In this document: positions 1 to 10,672 of the stretch, in pieces
Position numbering within the stretch: the first letter of the stretch is position 1
How the letters are laid out: each line of letters opens with the position of its first letter
Source of the DNA: Corynebacterium resistens DSM 45100
Lineage (GTDB): Bacteria; Actinomycetota; Actinomycetes; Mycobacteriales; Mycobacteriaceae
Length of the DNA: 64,000 nt
Direction of reading: 5' to 3'
Assembly: GCF_000177535.2 (NCBI RefSeq)
Contig: NC_015673.1
Location: 496,001-560,000, forward strand
Made by a program: the position numbers and the translations under genes
Notes under the pieces: generated by a model
Told to the model about the DNA's origin: nothing
Databases searched by the model: none
The model's input: the letters and a program-made list of their open reading frames with translations, nothing else

Positions 1-2105
1 TGGATTACCATGCGCTGAACGCCATGCTGAACTTGTACGACAAGAATGGAAACATTCAATTCGACAAGGATCGCGAAGCGGCGAACCAATTCTTCTTGCA
101 GCATGTGAACCAGAACACCGTGTTCTTCCATGACCTGCAGGAAAAGCTGCATTACCTAGTGGAAAACAAGTACTACGACAAATCTGTGCTTGACAACTAC
201 GATTTTCCATTCGTGAAGTCCCTATTCAAGCGGGCATATGCGAAAAAGTTCCGCTTCCAGTCCTTCCTGGGGGCATACAAGTACTACACGTCTTACACGC
301 TGAAGACTTTCAACGGGAAGCGATACCTCGAGCGTTTTGAAGATCGCGTGTGCATGGTCGCGCTTGGGTTGGCGGCCGGTAACCGCGCCCTTGCAGAAGA
401 CCTCGTAGACGAAATTATGGATGGCCGATTCCAACCGGCCACGCCGACCTTCTTGAATATCGGCAAGGCTCAGCGCGGTGAACCCGTCAGCTGCTTCTTG
501 CTGCGCATCGAAGACAACATGGAGTCCATCGGTCGCTCTATTAACTCTGCGCTGCAGCTATCCAAGCGTGGTGGGGGCGTGGCGCTGCTGTTGAGTAACA
601 TTCGTGAAGCTGGTGCGCCAATTAAGCACATCGAAAACCAGTCTTCCGGTGTGATCCCCGTGATGAAGCTGCTGGAGGATGCTTTTTCCTACGCTAACCA
701 GCTGGGTGCGCGTCAAGGTGCGGGTGCCGTCTATCTGCATGCACACCACCCAGATATTCTGCGTTTCTTGGACACCAAGCGCGAAAATGCCGATGAGAAG
801 ATCCGCATTAAGACCCTTTCCCTAGGCGTGGTTATTCCGGACATTACTTTCGAGCTGGCCAAGAATAACGACGACATGTACCTGTTCTCCCCATATGACG
901 TGGAGCGCATTTACGGCAAGGCATTCGCGGATGTGCCAGTTAGTGAACACTACGAGGAAATGGTTGAGGATCCACGGATCCGCAAGCAAAAGATCAATGC
1001 TCGCCAGTTCTTCCAAACGCTGGCCGAGATCCAGTTCGAGTCCGGTTATCCGTACATCATGTTCGAAGACACAGTGAACCGGGCGAACCCCATCGAAGGG
1101 CGCATTACTCACTCCAACCTGTGCTCGGAGATTCTGCAGGTTTCCACTCCCTCGGTATTTAACGCAGACCTGACGTATGAAACGATCGGCGATGATATTT
1201 CGTGCAACTTGGGTTCGTTGAATATCGCCAAGGCTGTGGACAGTGAGAATTTCTCCAAGACCATTGAGACCGCGATTCGCGGATTGACTGCTGTTGCGGA
1301 CCAGACCAGCATCGACTCGGTGCCTTCTGTGCGCCAAGGCAACGACAACTCCCACGCCATTGGCCTGGGGCAGATGAATCTGCACGGCTTTTTGGGGCGC
1401 GAGCACATTCACTACGGTTCAGAGGAAGCGTTGGACTTCACCAACGTGTACTTCGCTGCCGTGATGTACGAAGCCATCAAGGCTTCCAACACCATTGCAA
1501 AGGAGCGTGGGGAGTCCTTCACGAACTTCGAGAACTCCGATTATGCCTCCGGCGAGTTCTTCGATCGCTACGACCCTGCGGAGTTTCAGCCGATCACCGA
1601 GCGGGTGAGGGAGATCATCGAGAACTCCAGCATTCAAGTGCCAACTGCTGATGATTGGGCTGCGTTGAAGAAGTCAGTGCAGGAGCACGGGTTGTACAAC
1701 CGTAACCTGCAGGCGGTTCCGCCAACAGGCTCGATCTCCTACATCAATAACTCCACGTCCTCGATTCATCCAATTGCCTCCAAGATTGAGATCCGCAAGG
1801 AAGGCAAGATTGGCCGCGTGTACTACCCAGCGCCGTACATGACTAACGAGAACTTGGACTACTACGAGGATGCCTACGAGATCGGGTTCGAGAAGATCAT
1901 CGATACCTACGCGGTAGCCACCAAGTACGTGGATCAGGGACTTTCCTTAACGTTGTTCTTCAAGGACACCGCTACGACTCGTGACATCAACCGCGCGCAG
2001 ATCTACGCATGGCGCAAGGGTATTAAGACGATTTACTACATTCGTCTACGTCAAACCGCGCTGGTGGGAACCGAGGTTGAAGGTTGCGTGAGCTGCATGC
2101 TCTAA
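1..2105 (+). CDS. nrdE: Class Ib ribonucleotide reductase, large subunit (5' end outside window)
   Basis: Catalytic alpha subunit of the aerobic class Ib ribonucleotide reductase; with NrdF it reduces ribonucleoside diphosphates to dNDPs in the cytoplasm. The frame is already open at base 3 (reads D-Y-H-A-L-N-A-M), so the ATG at 24 is internal and only a short N-terminal piece is missing. Visible motifs are P-A-T-P-T-F-L-N near the substrate site, the active-site N-L-C-S-E with its thiyl cysteine, and the C-terminal redox pair in E-G-C-V-S-C-M-L, which is re-reduced by NrdH-type redoxin. The C-terminus is intact. nrdF lies downstream in the same orientation, separated by ftn on the other strand. 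nrdH/nrdI would be expected upstream of the window by family convention but cannot be seen. Confidence 0.97.
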   Translation, partial: DYHALNAMLNLYDKNGNIQFDKDREAANQFFLQHVNQNTVFFHDLQEKLHYLVENKYYDKSVLDNYDFPFVKSLFKRAYAKKFRFQSFLGAYKYYTSYTLKTFNGKRYLERFEDRVCMVALGLAAGNRALAEDLVDEIMDGRFQPATPTFLNIGKAQRGEPVSCFLLRIEDNMESIGRSINSALQLSKRGGGVALLLSNIREAGAPIKHIENQSSGVIPVMKLLEDAFSYANQLGARQGAGAVYLHAHHPDILRFLDTKRENADEKIRIKTLSLGVVIPDITFELAKNNDDMYLFSPYDVERIYGKAFADVPVSEHYEEMVEDPRIRKQKINARQFFQTLAEIQFESGYPYIMFEDTVNRANPIEGRITHSNLCSEILQVSTPSVFNADLTYETIGDDISCNLGSLNIAKAVDSENFSKTIETAIRGLTAVADQTSIDSVPSVRQGNDNSHAIGLGQMNLHGFLGREHIHYGSEEALDFTNVYFAAVMYEAIKASNTIAKERGESFTNFENSDYASGEFFDRYDPAEFQPITERVREIIENSSIQVPTADDWAALKKSVQEHGLYNRNLQAVPPTGSISYINNSTSSIHPIASKIEIRKEGKIGRVYYPAPYMTNENLDYYEDAYEIGFEKIIDTYAVATKYVDQGLSLTLFFKDTATTRDINRAQIYAWRKGIKTIYYIRLRQTALVGTEVEGCVSCML

Positions 2106-2119
2106 CGCAGGGCGTGTGT

Positions 2120-2160
2120 GCCCTCCTCCCTGAAGTCAAACCCATTTTTTAGGGGAGGGC
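2120..2160 (+). terminator. Hairpin after nrdE
   Basis: GCCCTCctCCCT (2120-2131) pairs with AGGGGAGGGC (2151-2160) just after the nrdE stop. The loop is T-rich. No clean T-tract follows, so it is probably the first of two stacked terminator structures. Confidence 0.45.
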
Positions 2161-2237
2161 ATTCGCTCGTTTTAGGTCGCAAATGTGTGTGCGCCAGCAA
2201 GCACATTTAGTTCGGGCTGCGCTGTGCAGCGACAAAA

Positions 2238-2269
2238 AAGGGGAGTAGTTCGCAAGAACTACTCCCCTT
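2238..2269. terminator. Bidirectional terminator between nrdE and ftn
   Basis: Perfect 13-bp inverted repeat: AAGGGGAGTAGTT at 2238-2250 and its complement at 2257-2269, with the loop CGCAAG. A-rich sequence before it gives a T-tract on the minus strand, and GTTTCTTT follows on the plus strand. It sits between convergent nrdE and ftn and can serve both. Confidence 0.8.
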
Positions 2270-2336
2270 GAAGTTTCTTTACGTGCAATGTGATACAACG
2301 CGACGCAAAACCGCGCGAGGTGCAAAGTGAAAAGGT

Positions 2337-2825
2337 CTAGCGCTCGCCCAGTTCGGAATCGATACGCAGCAGGCCAGCGCCCTCATTGCCGGCCAGCTTG
2401 ATGCGATCGATGATCTCACTCACGGTGGCTTCTTCCTCGATTTGCTCGCTCAGGAAAGCGTTTAGCAAGGAGCGAGAATCGATGTCATCAACCTCGTCAG
2501 CGGTACGGACGAGGTCGCGGATCATGGCGGATACCTTCTTCTCATGCTCCAAAGCTGCCTCGAAGGCATCGAGGGGAGTGGAGATCTTGATGGTTGGCAT
2601 TTCGATCGTCTCGACGTCCACACGGGCATCGCGATCCAGCAAGTGGCTGGCGAAACGCTGTGCGTGAGTGCGTTCCTCGGCAGCCTGCGCGAACATCCAG
2701 TCGCGCATACCTGGGAAGGACAGGCGATCCAGCTCGTAAGCTAGCTGGGTGTACACCAGTGCTGCCTGATGCTCGGCGATAACCTGGTCATTGAGTTGCT
2801 TCTGAAATTTCTCGTTGATGCTCAT
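2337..2825 (-). CDS. ftn: Ferritin
   Basis: Cytoplasmic iron-storage ferritin (162 aa, normal family length). It oxidises Fe(II) at a diiron ferroxidase centre and stores the mineral in a 24-mer shell (family knowledge). Visible are the N-terminal helix with E-H-Q-A-A-L-V-Y, the A-E-E-R-T-H-A-Q helix carrying the E-x-x-H ligand pair, and Glu-rich helices in the second half (E-Q-I-E-E-E-A). The start ATG at 2825 gives M-S-I-N-E-K-F. It lies between nrdE and nrdF on the opposite strand, both of which encode iron- or manganese-dependent functions. Two direct copies of an iron-box-like sequence lie about 40-80 bp upstream, which fits the DtxR/IdeR activation of ferritin genes known in actinobacteria. 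Confidence 0.95.
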   Translation of the reverse strand: MSINEKFQKQLNDQVIAEHQAALVYTQLAYELDRLSFPGMRDWMFAQAAEERTHAQRFASHLLDRDARVDVETIEMPTIKISTPLDAFEAALEHEKKVSAMIRDLVRTADEVDDIDSRSLLNAFLSEQIEEEATVSEIIDRIKLAGNEGAGLLRIDSELGER

Positions 2826-3172
2826 GCTATTGAAGATACAGCCCTTGGAACAGCAGCGCTAGCAATATAAGCCTATCCTTCTTGCCTGTACTATAAGCCT
2901 TACCTAATAACAGTCTCCTGCTGGACCGGTATCTCTCTTCTTTCCGACGCCATTCTGCCCAGCCACACATTCCGCCTAAAGCTCTAAAGATTTCTAGGTG
3001 GGGGAGAGCGGGGCGTAGGAAACAAAAAACCATGTAAACGTCAGAAAAACATGCCATCAGTGACGAAAAACCGAGCCAAGAAATGTGCGGGTGCAACCGC
3101 CAGTATTGCCTCCGTGAGTCTTGGACTAGAGTTGGGTTCGTATCACAATTTTGACTAAGGAGTCCAGATTAA
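2826..3172. other. Intergenic region ftn-nrdF (divergent promoters)
   Basis: 347 bp between divergent ftn and nrdF. It holds the ftn direct repeats, one copy of the recurrent CCGACGCC motif (2944-2951), and the nrdF ribosome-binding site AAGGAG near 3157. A possible 89-aa minus-strand frame here shows no family features and I do not call it. Confidence 0.6.
2864..2904 (-). promoter_or_regulatory. Two direct repeats upstream of ftn, possible DtxR/IdeR sites
   Basis: On the minus strand GGATAGGCTTATATT (2878-2864) and GGTAAGGCTTATAGT (2904-2890) are nearly identical and 26 bp apart. Extended, the distal copy reads TTAGGTAAGGCTTATAG, whose first half matches the DtxR consensus (TTAGGTTAG...). 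The second half matches poorly. Position 39-80 bp upstream of the ftn start fits an activator site. Confidence 0.4.
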
Positions 3173-4168
<996 letters not shown>

Positions 4169-4174
4169 ATAGTC

Positions 4175-4210
4175 CAGAGCACCCCCGAAAACGTGGAGAT
4201 TGGGGGCTCT
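4175..4210 (+). terminator. Terminator after nrdF
   Basis: AGAGCACCCCC (4175-4185) and GGGGGCTCT (4202-4210) form a GC stem about 6 bp after the nrdF stop, with a 16-nt loop. No strong T-tract follows. Confidence 0.55.
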
Positions 4211-4368
4211 GCTACCAGCTGGGCTATTGAAAAATGCCCAAACGGGCTAATATATAGCCATTCCTGCGTCCACTGGCCGGATTTGACGAGGCCGCGCCAG
4301 TCCGCGGAAACATGATTCTAAGGGAGCTGCTACCAGACGCTGCAGCTCCGCGTAGTCAGGAGGAACGA

Positions 4369-6069
4369 ATGACCGCAGTAGCGCCTAGGGAGGGCCACCA
4401 GGTAGCCCCCACCCGGCCTGCTCCGCTTTCGGATCAAGCAAGTCGTGGTCACATGGCATGGAAGATGCTGACCACCACCGACCACAAGTTGTTGGGCATC
4501 ATGTACCTGATCATGGCGTTCACCTTCTTCCTTATCGGTGGCCTAATGGCTTTGCTGATCCGCTTGGAGCTTTTCCACCCGGGAATGCAATTTGTCTCTA
4601 ACGAGCAGTTCAACCAGCTGTTCACCATGCACGGCACCATCATGCTGCTGCTGTATGGCTCACCAATGGTGTTCGGCTTCGCGAACTACATCATGCCGCT
4701 GCAGATTGGCGCTCCGGATGTGGCCTTCCCCCGTCTGAACTCCTTTGGTTTCTGGCTGACTACGGCTGGTGGCGTGATCATGATCTCCGGCTTCCTCACC
4801 CCTGGTGGTGCGGCAGACTTCGGTTGGACCATGTACTCCCCGCTTTCTGATGCAATCCACTCTCCAGGCGTTGGCTCTGACCTGTGGATCCTGGGTGTCG
4901 GTGTCGGTGGTGTGGGTACCATTGCTTCCGCGATTAACATGATCACCACCATCTTGTGCCTGCGTGCACCAGGTATGACCATGTTCCGCATGCCGATCTT
5001 CACGTGGAACATCCTCGTTACTTCCTTGCTAGTTCTGCTGATCTTCCCACTGCTGGCTGCTGCCGCCTTGGGCGTTCTGTACGACCGCAAGCTCGGTGGC
5101 CACATCTACGATCCTGCTAACGGCGGCACCATCCTGTGGCAGCACCTCTTCTGGTTCTTCGGCCACCCAGAGGTGTACGTCCTCGCGCTGCCATTCTTCG
5201 GCATCGTTTCCGAAATCTTCCCAGTGTTCTCCCGCAAGCCAATGTTCGGCTACGTCGGCTTGGTCTTCGCAACGCTGTCCATCGCCGCTCTGTCCATGGC
5301 TGTGTGGGCGCACCACATGTTCGTCACCGGCGCTGTCCTGCTGCCATTCTTCGCCTTCATGACCTTCCTCATCGGTGTTCCAACCGGTATGAAGTTCTTC
5401 AACTGGCTTGGCACCATGTGGGGCGGTCGCCTGACCTTCGAGACCCCGATGATCTTCGCCATCGGCTTCTTCGCCACCTTCCTCTTCGGTGGCCTGACCG
5501 GTGTCATGCTGGCCTCCCCAGCTCTGGACTTCCACGTCTCCGATACCTACTTCGTGGTTGCACACTTCCACTACACCCTGTTCGGTACCGTGGCCTTCGC
5601 ATCCTTCGCTGGTATCTACTTCTGGTTCCCCAAGATGACCGGACGCATGCTGGACGAGAAGCTGGGCAAGCTGCACTTCTGGCTCACCATGATCGGCTTC
5701 CACACCACCTTCCTGATTCAGCACTGGGCAGGTAACGCAGGTATGCCACGTCGTTACGCTGACTACCTGCCAACCGACGGCTTCACGGTCTACAACCAGG
5801 TATCCACCATCGGCGCTTGTATCCTGGCAATCTCCGTCATCCCATTCGTGTGGAATATCTTCAAGTCCTACCGTTACGGCGAGGTCGTGACCGTCGACGA
5901 CCCATGGGGTTACGGCAACTCGCTGGAGTGGGCAACTTCCTGCCCACCTCCACGCCACAATTTCACCTCGATGCCACGCATCCGCTCCGAGCGCCCAGCG
6001 TTCGAGCTGCACCACCCACACGTGGTCAAGCGTCTGCGCGACGAGGCTCACGTCGGCCGCCACTTCTAA
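4369..6069 (+). CDS. ctaD: Cytochrome c oxidase subunit I (aa3-type)
   Basis: Catalytic subunit of the aa3 terminal oxidase, a 12-TM inner-membrane protein that reduces O2 and pumps protons within the bc1-aa3 supercomplex. The ATG at 4369 is chosen because AGGAGG lies just upstream and the product starts M-T-A-V-A-P-R, as in other corynebacteria; an upstream ATG at 4312 lacks this support. 566 aa. Visible are the heme a ligand in F-T-M-H-G-T, the CuB His with cross-linked Tyr in H-P-E-V-Y, the CuB pair in A-H-H-M, and the heme a3/a His in V-A-H-F-H-Y-T. The C-terminal [10 protein letters not shown] tail is typical of the genus. It is monocistronic here, with a hairpin after the stop. Confidence 0.97.
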   Translation: MTAVAPREGHQVAPTRPAPLSDQASRGHMAWKMLTTTDHKLLGIMYLIMAFTFFLIGGLMALLIRLELFHPGMQFVSNEQFNQLFTMHGTIMLLLYGSPMVFGFANYIMPLQIGAPDVAFPRLNSFGFWLTTAGGVIMISGFLTPGGAADFGWTMYSPLSDAIHSPGVGSDLWILGVGVGGVGTIASAINMITTILCLRAPGMTMFRMPIFTWNILVTSLLVLLIFPLLAAAALGVLYDRKLGGHIYDPANGGTILWQHLFWFFGHPEVYVLALPFFGIVSEIFPVFSRKPMFGYVGLVFATLSIAALSMAVWAHHMFVTGAVLLPFFAFMTFLIGVPTGMKFFNWLGTMWGGRLTFETPMIFAIGFFATFLFGGLTGVMLASPALDFHVSDTYFVVAHFHYTLFGTVAFASFAGIYFWFPKMTGRMLDEKLGKLHFWLTMIGFHTTFLIQHWAGNAGMPRRYADYLPTDGFTVYNQVSTIGACILAISVIPFVWNIFKSYRYGEVVTVDDPWGYGNSLEWATSCPPPRHNFTSMPRIRSERPAFELHHPHVVKRLRDEAHVGRHF

Positions 6070-6091
6070 TCGGCCACCTTTTCCTCCGACG

Positions 6092-6146
6092 CCCCGTCGC
6101 CCCATCCGGAAACACCAACCGGGTAGGGCGGCGGGGTTTCCGCTTT
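6092..6146 (+). terminator. Terminator after ctaD
   Basis: CCCCGTCGCCC (6092-6102) pairs with GGGCGGCGGGG (6126-6136), with one G-U wobble, followed by TTTCCGCTTT. It overlaps one copy of the CCGACGCC motif (6086-6093). Confidence 0.6.
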
Positions 6147-6268
6147 ATTGGGGGCAGCGGAGATGCGCACAACAGGGCAGGGCAACAAACTGTGTTCGCT
6201 AGGCCAGACGGGCTCATAACAGCACCTCGAACCAGTCATGTCGTCACGCAGATGGTTCAATAGAGCTT

Positions 6269-7609
6269 GTGACAACTTCAGCTGAATTCCCTAACCGCCC
6301 ATCCAAACAGCCCACCGATACTGCGACCTCCGGTTCATCCCACGTTCGCTTCGAAGACTGCATCACTGAAACTTTGTCTGAGGGTTTTGTGCCCGCAGTC
6401 GTCACGGTCACAGGCCCCGATCGCCAAGGAGTGACTGCGGGATTCTTCCGAGTGCTCACGTCCTATAGCGTGCAACTGCTAGACATCGAGCAGTCGGTTT
6501 TTCGCGGCAATCTCTCCTTGGGGGCTCTTGTAGGTGTTGCCGAGGAAGACATCGCCCCAATGTCTGCAGGATTGAAAGAAACCCTTGCCGCGTACGGCAT
6601 GCGTGTCAGTGTAGAAGCTGACAAGCACGTTTCCTCCACTCGCCCGCACTCCACGCACGTCATGGTCGTTCTGGGCCGGCCACTGACCGCAGGCCATATT
6701 TCAAAAATTGGCCAGACTCTTGCTGATTACGATGCCAATATCGATACCATTAGTGGCATTGCTGATTACCCCGTGACGGGCGTGGAATTTAACATCACGG
6801 TTTCCAACCCGGCCCCCGGCGGCGGTGTGCCGCTCCGAAAGGCGCTAGCGACGTTGACACGCGAGATTGGCGTCGATATTGCGATTGAGCGTGCCGGCCT
6901 AGCGCGGCGATCCAAGCGCCTGATTTGCTTCGACGTGGACTCGACGCTCATCCAGCATGAGGTGATTGAGATGTTGGCTGCCTACGCTGGTAGGGAAGCA
7001 GAAGTCGCCGAGGTCACCGAGCGGGCAATGAGGGGCGAATTAGATTTCGCAGAATCCTTGCACGAGCGAGTGAAGGCATTGGCTGGGCTGGACGCCAGTG
7101 TGATCGAGCGAGTTGCACGGGATATTCAGCTGACACCCGGCGCACGCACCACGATCCGTACCCTCAAACGTTTGGGATATAAGGCTGGTGTGGTTTCCGG
7201 TGGTTTCATTCAGGTGATCGAACCTTTGGCCCGCGAATTGGAATTGGACTTTGCGCGTGCGAATACTTTGGAGATCATCAACGGGAAGCTCACTGGACGA
7301 GTTATTGGTCCAGTGATTGATCGCGAAGCCAAGGCCGAGAGCCTCAAGGAGTTCGCCTGGTCTAGTGGCCTTCAGCTCAACCAAACCGTAGCCGTTGGCG
7401 ATGGTGCAAATGACATCGACATGCTCTCCACGGCTGGGCTAGGCATTGCTTTCAACGCTAAGCCCGCGTTGCGCGACGTTGCCGATACCTCGGTCAATCA
7501 CCCGTTCCTTGACCAGGTCTTGTTCATCCTCGGCATCTCCCGTCATGAGATTGAGGATGCTGACCTGCGTGACGGCACTTACCGCAGGGTTCCGCTGGGT
7601 TCGAGGTAG
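6269..7609 (+). CDS. serB: Phosphoserine phosphatase with N-terminal ACT domains
   Basis: Last step of serine biosynthesis, hydrolysis of O-phosphoserine to serine in the cytosol. 446 aa: an N-terminal pair of ACT-like regulatory domains (about residues 35-200, starting V-T-V-T-G-P-D-R-Q-G-V), then a HAD-fold phosphatase. HAD motif I is C-F-D-V-D-S-T-L near residue 222, with the nucleophile Asp and the acid Asp. Motif II is V-V-S-G-G-F, and motif IV is G-D-G-A-N-D-I-D-M. The start is a GTG at 6269 without a good Shine-Dalgarno, so the exact N-terminus is uncertain. It converges on the acyl-CoA synthetase gene with an 18-bp gap. Confidence 0.93.
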   Translation: MTTSAEFPNRPSKQPTDTATSGSSHVRFEDCITETLSEGFVPAVVTVTGPDRQGVTAGFFRVLTSYSVQLLDIEQSVFRGNLSLGALVGVAEEDIAPMSAGLKETLAAYGMRVSVEADKHVSSTRPHSTHVMVVLGRPLTAGHISKIGQTLADYDANIDTISGIADYPVTGVEFNITVSNPAPGGGVPLRKALATLTREIGVDIAIERAGLARRSKRLICFDVDSTLIQHEVIEMLAAYAGREAEVAEVTERAMRGELDFAESLHERVKALAGLDASVIERVARDIQLTPGARTTIRTLKRLGYKAGVVSGGFIQVIEPLARELELDFARANTLEIINGKLTGRVIGPVIDREAKAESLKEFAWSSGLQLNQTVAVGDGANDIDMLSTAGLGIAFNAKPALRDVADTSVNHPFLDQVLFILGISRHEIEDADLRDGTYRRVPLGSR

Positions 7610-7627
7610 TAGAAGTGCCCGAGAATA

Positions 7628-9211
7628 CTATTTCTCCTCGCGTGCCTTCAGTTCGCGGCGCAAGATTTTGCCCGTGGCGCTCTTAGGGATTTCATTGATG
7701 AATTCCACAGCGCGAACCTTCTTGTAAGGGGCGACACGTTCGGCGGTGAACTCCATGACTTCATTGGCCGATAGTTCTTCGCCCGGTTGTACAACGATGA
7801 AAGCTTTCGGGATTTCCTCACCGTCTTCGCGTAGGGAACCCACAACGGCGACGTCCGCTACCTTAGGATGCCCCAGAAGTAGCGCCTCCAACTCCGCGGG
7901 CGGGACCTGGTAGCCCTTGTACTTAATGAGCTCCTTTAGGCGGTCGACAATGAAGACGTTGCCATGGGCATCCTGGCGGGCGAGGTCTCCGGTGCGCAGC
8001 CATGCATCCTCTGTCAAAGTAGCGGCGGTCTGCTCTGGTTTATTGAGGTAGCCGATCATCACTTGGGGGCCACGAACCCACAGCTCACCGACTTGTTCTT
8101 CGATGACGCCGTCGCCTTCAGCCGGCGCTGGAATCTCCTGTAGGGATTCGACATCCACAATCTTGTATTCCGTATTGGCAGCGACTCGCCCCACTGAGCC
8201 ACGGTTGTTGCTCTTGTCCAAGTTCGCGAACACCAGGGGTGATGTCTCGGTCAATCCATAACCCTGCTGCATGTGCACGCCCAAACGCTTTTCGACTGCC
8301 AGCGCCAAATCTTCATCAAGAGTTGCAGCGCCGCTGAAAAACGCGCGAAGCGAAGATAGATCGTAGTTGTCCACCGCTGGGTGCTTACTGAGTAACACCG
8401 CGATTGGAGGCGCAATGAAGGTGAAGGTGACGTGGTACTTCTGGTGCGCTTCAAGGAAGGATTCCAAGCTGAACCGGGGCACAGTCACCAAGGACGCTCG
8501 TGCACTTAATGTAGCGTTGGCTGAAGCCGTTAGTCCATAGATGTGAAAAAACGGCAGCACACCGAAGGCCACGTCATCCTTCTTGACCAAGCCGATATCT
8601 TCTGCCTGCTGCAAATTGGAGACCAGCTGGCGGTGAGTTAGCTTCACGCCCTTGGGCAACCCGGTTGTGCCAGAGGAATAAGGCAGTGCAGCAAGATCGT
8701 GTTCAGGATCAATATTCACCTCCGGCGGAGTGCGGCGCTCCGCAAGCCATTGCTGCAACCCCTGTGCGGTATCCAGGGCCACAATGTCCTCCGCAGCAAG
8801 ACCACCGAGGGCACCGCCTTCGCTGCCGGATTCGCCTAGCGCTGCGACAGTCAGGAGTAATTTCGCCCCCGAGTCCTGAACTTGCTCGCCGATCGATTGG
8901 GGCGTCGCTAACAAAGAAATCGGAGACATGACGGCACCTAGGCGCCAAATGGCGTGGGCTGCGACTACGAAGGCCATAGAGTTAGGGCAGTGCAGTGCGA
9001 CAACATCGCCTTTAGAGATACCCTTATGCGATAGCCAGCCAGCTGCTGAGTTAACGAAGAAACGCAGCTGTGCATAGGTCGTTTCGGAGCCATCGGCCAT
9101 ATCAATGATGGCAATGCGTTCTTCATCGTCGGGGGAGAGGGAACCGTAGAGGTAGTCGTATAGTCCTCCGTCGAAAAGCTCCAAGTCGGGGCGATCGCTA
9201 TTCACGGGCAT
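7628..9211 (-). CDS. Acyl-CoA synthetase / 4-coumarate-CoA ligase-like AMP-binding enzyme
   Basis: ANL-superfamily ligase that activates a carboxylic acid (probably a fatty or aryl acid) to acyl-AMP and then acyl-CoA. The ATG at 9211 is chosen because AGGAG lies 9 bases upstream, giving 527 aa; the frame stays open about 195 bp further upstream without support. Motifs: the P-loop-like Y-S-S-G-T-T-G-L-P-K-G-V (A3), the Y-G-L-T-E-T-S-P core (A5), W-L-R-T-G-D-L (A7), the hinge D-R-L-K-E-L-I-K-Y-K-G, and the catalytic Lys in S-A-T-G-K-I-L-R-R-E-L. The substrate cannot be read from the sequence; 4CL-like organisation suggests a FadD-type medium or long chain acid. It is divergent from the acidic protein/sigma pair. 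Confidence 0.9.
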   Translation of the reverse strand: MPVNSDRPDLELFDGGLYDYLYGSLSPDDEERIAIIDMADGSETTYAQLRFFVNSAAGWLSHKGISKGDVVALHCPNSMAFVVAAHAIWRLGAVMSPISLLATPQSIGEQVQDSGAKLLLTVAALGESGSEGGALGGLAAEDIVALDTAQGLQQWLAERRTPPEVNIDPEHDLAALPYSSGTTGLPKGVKLTHRQLVSNLQQAEDIGLVKKDDVAFGVLPFFHIYGLTASANATLSARASLVTVPRFSLESFLEAHQKYHVTFTFIAPPIAVLLSKHPAVDNYDLSSLRAFFSGAATLDEDLALAVEKRLGVHMQQGYGLTETSPLVFANLDKSNNRGSVGRVAANTEYKIVDVESLQEIPAPAEGDGVIEEQVGELWVRGPQVMIGYLNKPEQTAATLTEDAWLRTGDLARQDAHGNVFIVDRLKELIKYKGYQVPPAELEALLLGHPKVADVAVVGSLREDGEEIPKAFIVVQPGEELSANEVMEFTAERVAPYKKVRAVEFINEIPKSATGKILRRELKAREEK

Positions 9212-9443
9212 AATCTTTGACTCCTGTCGCGGTGGTAGAAGGCATTGCGGTTTCGCAGTCGCGAATACCGTAAATGCTACCGAATAAGCAAAGTTTGCAA
9301 GGGGAAACAATAAACATCCGGCAAGTAGATCAAGCTGAATGTCGCACAGCTGGCCTAAGCTATTAAGCGATAACAACCGTGGGAACATCTTGGCTCTCGC
9401 ACGCATCTAACTGATGTTGGGAGAGCTAGAGGAGGTGAAAACG

Positions 9444-10013
9444 ATGAATCCAACGCGAGGTGAAACTGATCCATCCCGCAACCCAGTCCCCAGTGAACAC
9501 CACGGCGGGGACGGAGCTGCGACCGGTGGGCACGACTCGCCGGTCTTGACACCTGTGGAAGCCCTCGTGGAACAGTTCGGCCCGCCGAGTGTCTCTCTCG
9601 AGGACATGCTGCAGGTAGCGCTTGACCCATCGACCCCTGATCCGGGCGATGAGTTGATTCCGGATAACGATAGTGTTCACGACTCGGCAAGTGACGCAGG
9701 CGCTGATGCCGGCGGTGCTTCGGGTGAGCCCGATCTTTCCGATTTGGGGGATGGGTCTTATCCCGACGCCACGCCGGGTGCCGCAGATGATTTGCCTAGT
9801 CCAACCGGTGAATCTGAAGCGGTGGGCGGTGAGCACTGGGATACTAATCAGCCGAATCCGCAGGGGCATGATGATTACGGTGTTCCGGGGGAGGACCACG
9901 GATACGGCGGTTATGACGGAGTGCACGATCCTAATCACGGGACTGGTGGGCATAATACCCATCCAAACGCCCATGAAACCGATCCTTTCAATGATGAAGG
10001 GGGGATTGGTTAG
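9444..10013 (+). CDS. Acidic, low-complexity protein upstream of ECF sigma factor
   Basis: 189 aa, unrecognised. The ATG at 9444 is used because GAGGAGGTGA lies 6-7 bases upstream; an earlier ATG at 9414 has no such site. Composition is Asp/Glu/Gly/Pro-rich in the middle and His/Gly/Asn/Tyr-rich at the C-terminus, with no membrane segment, no signal peptide and only one short helical stretch (P-V-E-A-L-V-E-Q-F-G around residue 35), so it is probably disordered. The stop is 2 bp before the sigma-factor ATG, so the two are co-translated. In that position anti-sigma factors or sigma modulators are common, but it lacks a zinc-binding or transmembrane anti-sigma signature. The function is unknown; a sigma-binding regulator is only a guess. 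Confidence 0.7.
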   Translation: MNPTRGETDPSRNPVPSEHHGGDGAATGGHDSPVLTPVEALVEQFGPPSVSLEDMLQVALDPSTPDPGDELIPDNDSVHDSASDAGADAGGASGEPDLSDLGDGSYPDATPGAADDLPSPTGESEAVGGEHWDTNQPNPQGHDDYGVPGEDHGYGGYDGVHDPNHGTGGHNTHPNAHETDPFNDEGGIG

Positions 10014-10015
10014 CC

Positions 10016-10564
10016 ATGGCACTCGATAGGGAACTAGAGCGAGAGCTTCTTGCGAAAGCTCAAGATGGTGACGGCAAGGCATTCGGCGAACTCGCGAAAG
10101 ATGCGTGGTCACGAATGTATGCCGTTTGCCTGTCCATTACGGGAAATAAAGCCGATGCGGAAGACGCGCTTCAGAATGCGCTGACTTCCGCCTGGCGCAA
10201 TCTACATCGCTTTGACGGAGGCGCACGTTTTTCAACGTGGGCCTACCGCATCGCGTCTAATTCCGCCTTGCAGCTTGTGAGATCGCGGCGTGAACTTCCC
10301 GATGAAGATGCCGGCGTAAATGAAATTGCAACCGGTTCGGGGGTGGACAGCCAAGTAACGGCCTCCATGGTGGTGCAGGATGCACTGCAAACGCTAGCCC
10401 CGGAATTCCGAGAGGCGATCACCCTACGCGAATACGCGGGCATGAGTTATTCCGAGATTGCTCAGCACCAAGGGATAGGCGTGCAAACGGTTAAATCACG
10501 CATCAGTCGTGCTCGTCAGAAGTTGCTGAGCGCTCTGAAAGAAGCCGGGGTGTCTCCGGAGTAA
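10016..10564 (+). CDS. ECF-family RNA polymerase sigma factor
   Basis: 182-aa extracytoplasmic-function sigma factor. Region 2 spans about residues 20-90, including D-A-E-D-A-L-Q-N-A and the -10 recognition stretch F-S-T-W-A-Y-R-I-A-S-N. A short acidic linker (E-L-P-D-E-D-A) follows, then region 4 with the helix-turn-helix Y-S-E-I-A-Q-H-Q-G-I-G-V-Q-T-V-K-S-R-I-S-R-A. RBS-like AGGGGGG lies at the end of the preceding acidic gene. No classical anti-sigma gene is adjacent. It converges on the Hsp70/dynamin operon across a shared terminator. The regulon is unknown. Confidence 0.92.
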   Translation: MALDRELERELLAKAQDGDGKAFGELAKDAWSRMYAVCLSITGNKADAEDALQNALTSAWRNLHRFDGGARFSTWAYRIASNSALQLVRSRRELPDEDAGVNEIATGSGVDSQVTASMVVQDALQTLAPEFREAITLREYAGMSYSEIAQHQGIGVQTVKSRISRARQKLLSALKEAGVSPE

Positions 10565-10622
10565 TGTAACGGCCTCGGCTGAGGTCCAGCTTCTTGAAAC
10601 AAGAGGGGGAAAGCAAAAAAAC

Positions 10623-10656
10623 GGGGCAGAACCACCATGGAGGATGATTCTGCCCC
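10623..10656. terminator. Bidirectional terminator between sigma factor and Hsp70 genes
   Basis: GGGGCAGAA (10623-10631) and TTCTGCCCC (10648-10656) form a perfect 9-bp stem. On the minus strand it is followed by seven Ts (complement of 10614-10620), a classic rho-independent signal for the Hsp70 operon. On the plus strand the T-rich CCTTTTACTT follows more distantly. Confidence 0.8.
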
Positions 10657-10672
10657 TAGGGCCTGTTGCCTT

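Noticed and set aside
2827..3096. 89-aa minus-strand frame between ftn and nrdF
   Set aside because: No RBS or similarity; it covers the likely promoters and operators.
5029..6105. 358-aa minus-strand frame opposite ctaD
   Set aside because: Antisense of a highly biased gene; composition (His/Glu/Gly/Trp-rich) is an artefact and ctaD is certain.
9207..9406. N-terminal extension of the acyl-CoA synthetase to 592 aa
   Set aside because: AGGAG before the ATG at 9211 and the AMP-binding fold beginning soon after support the shorter form.
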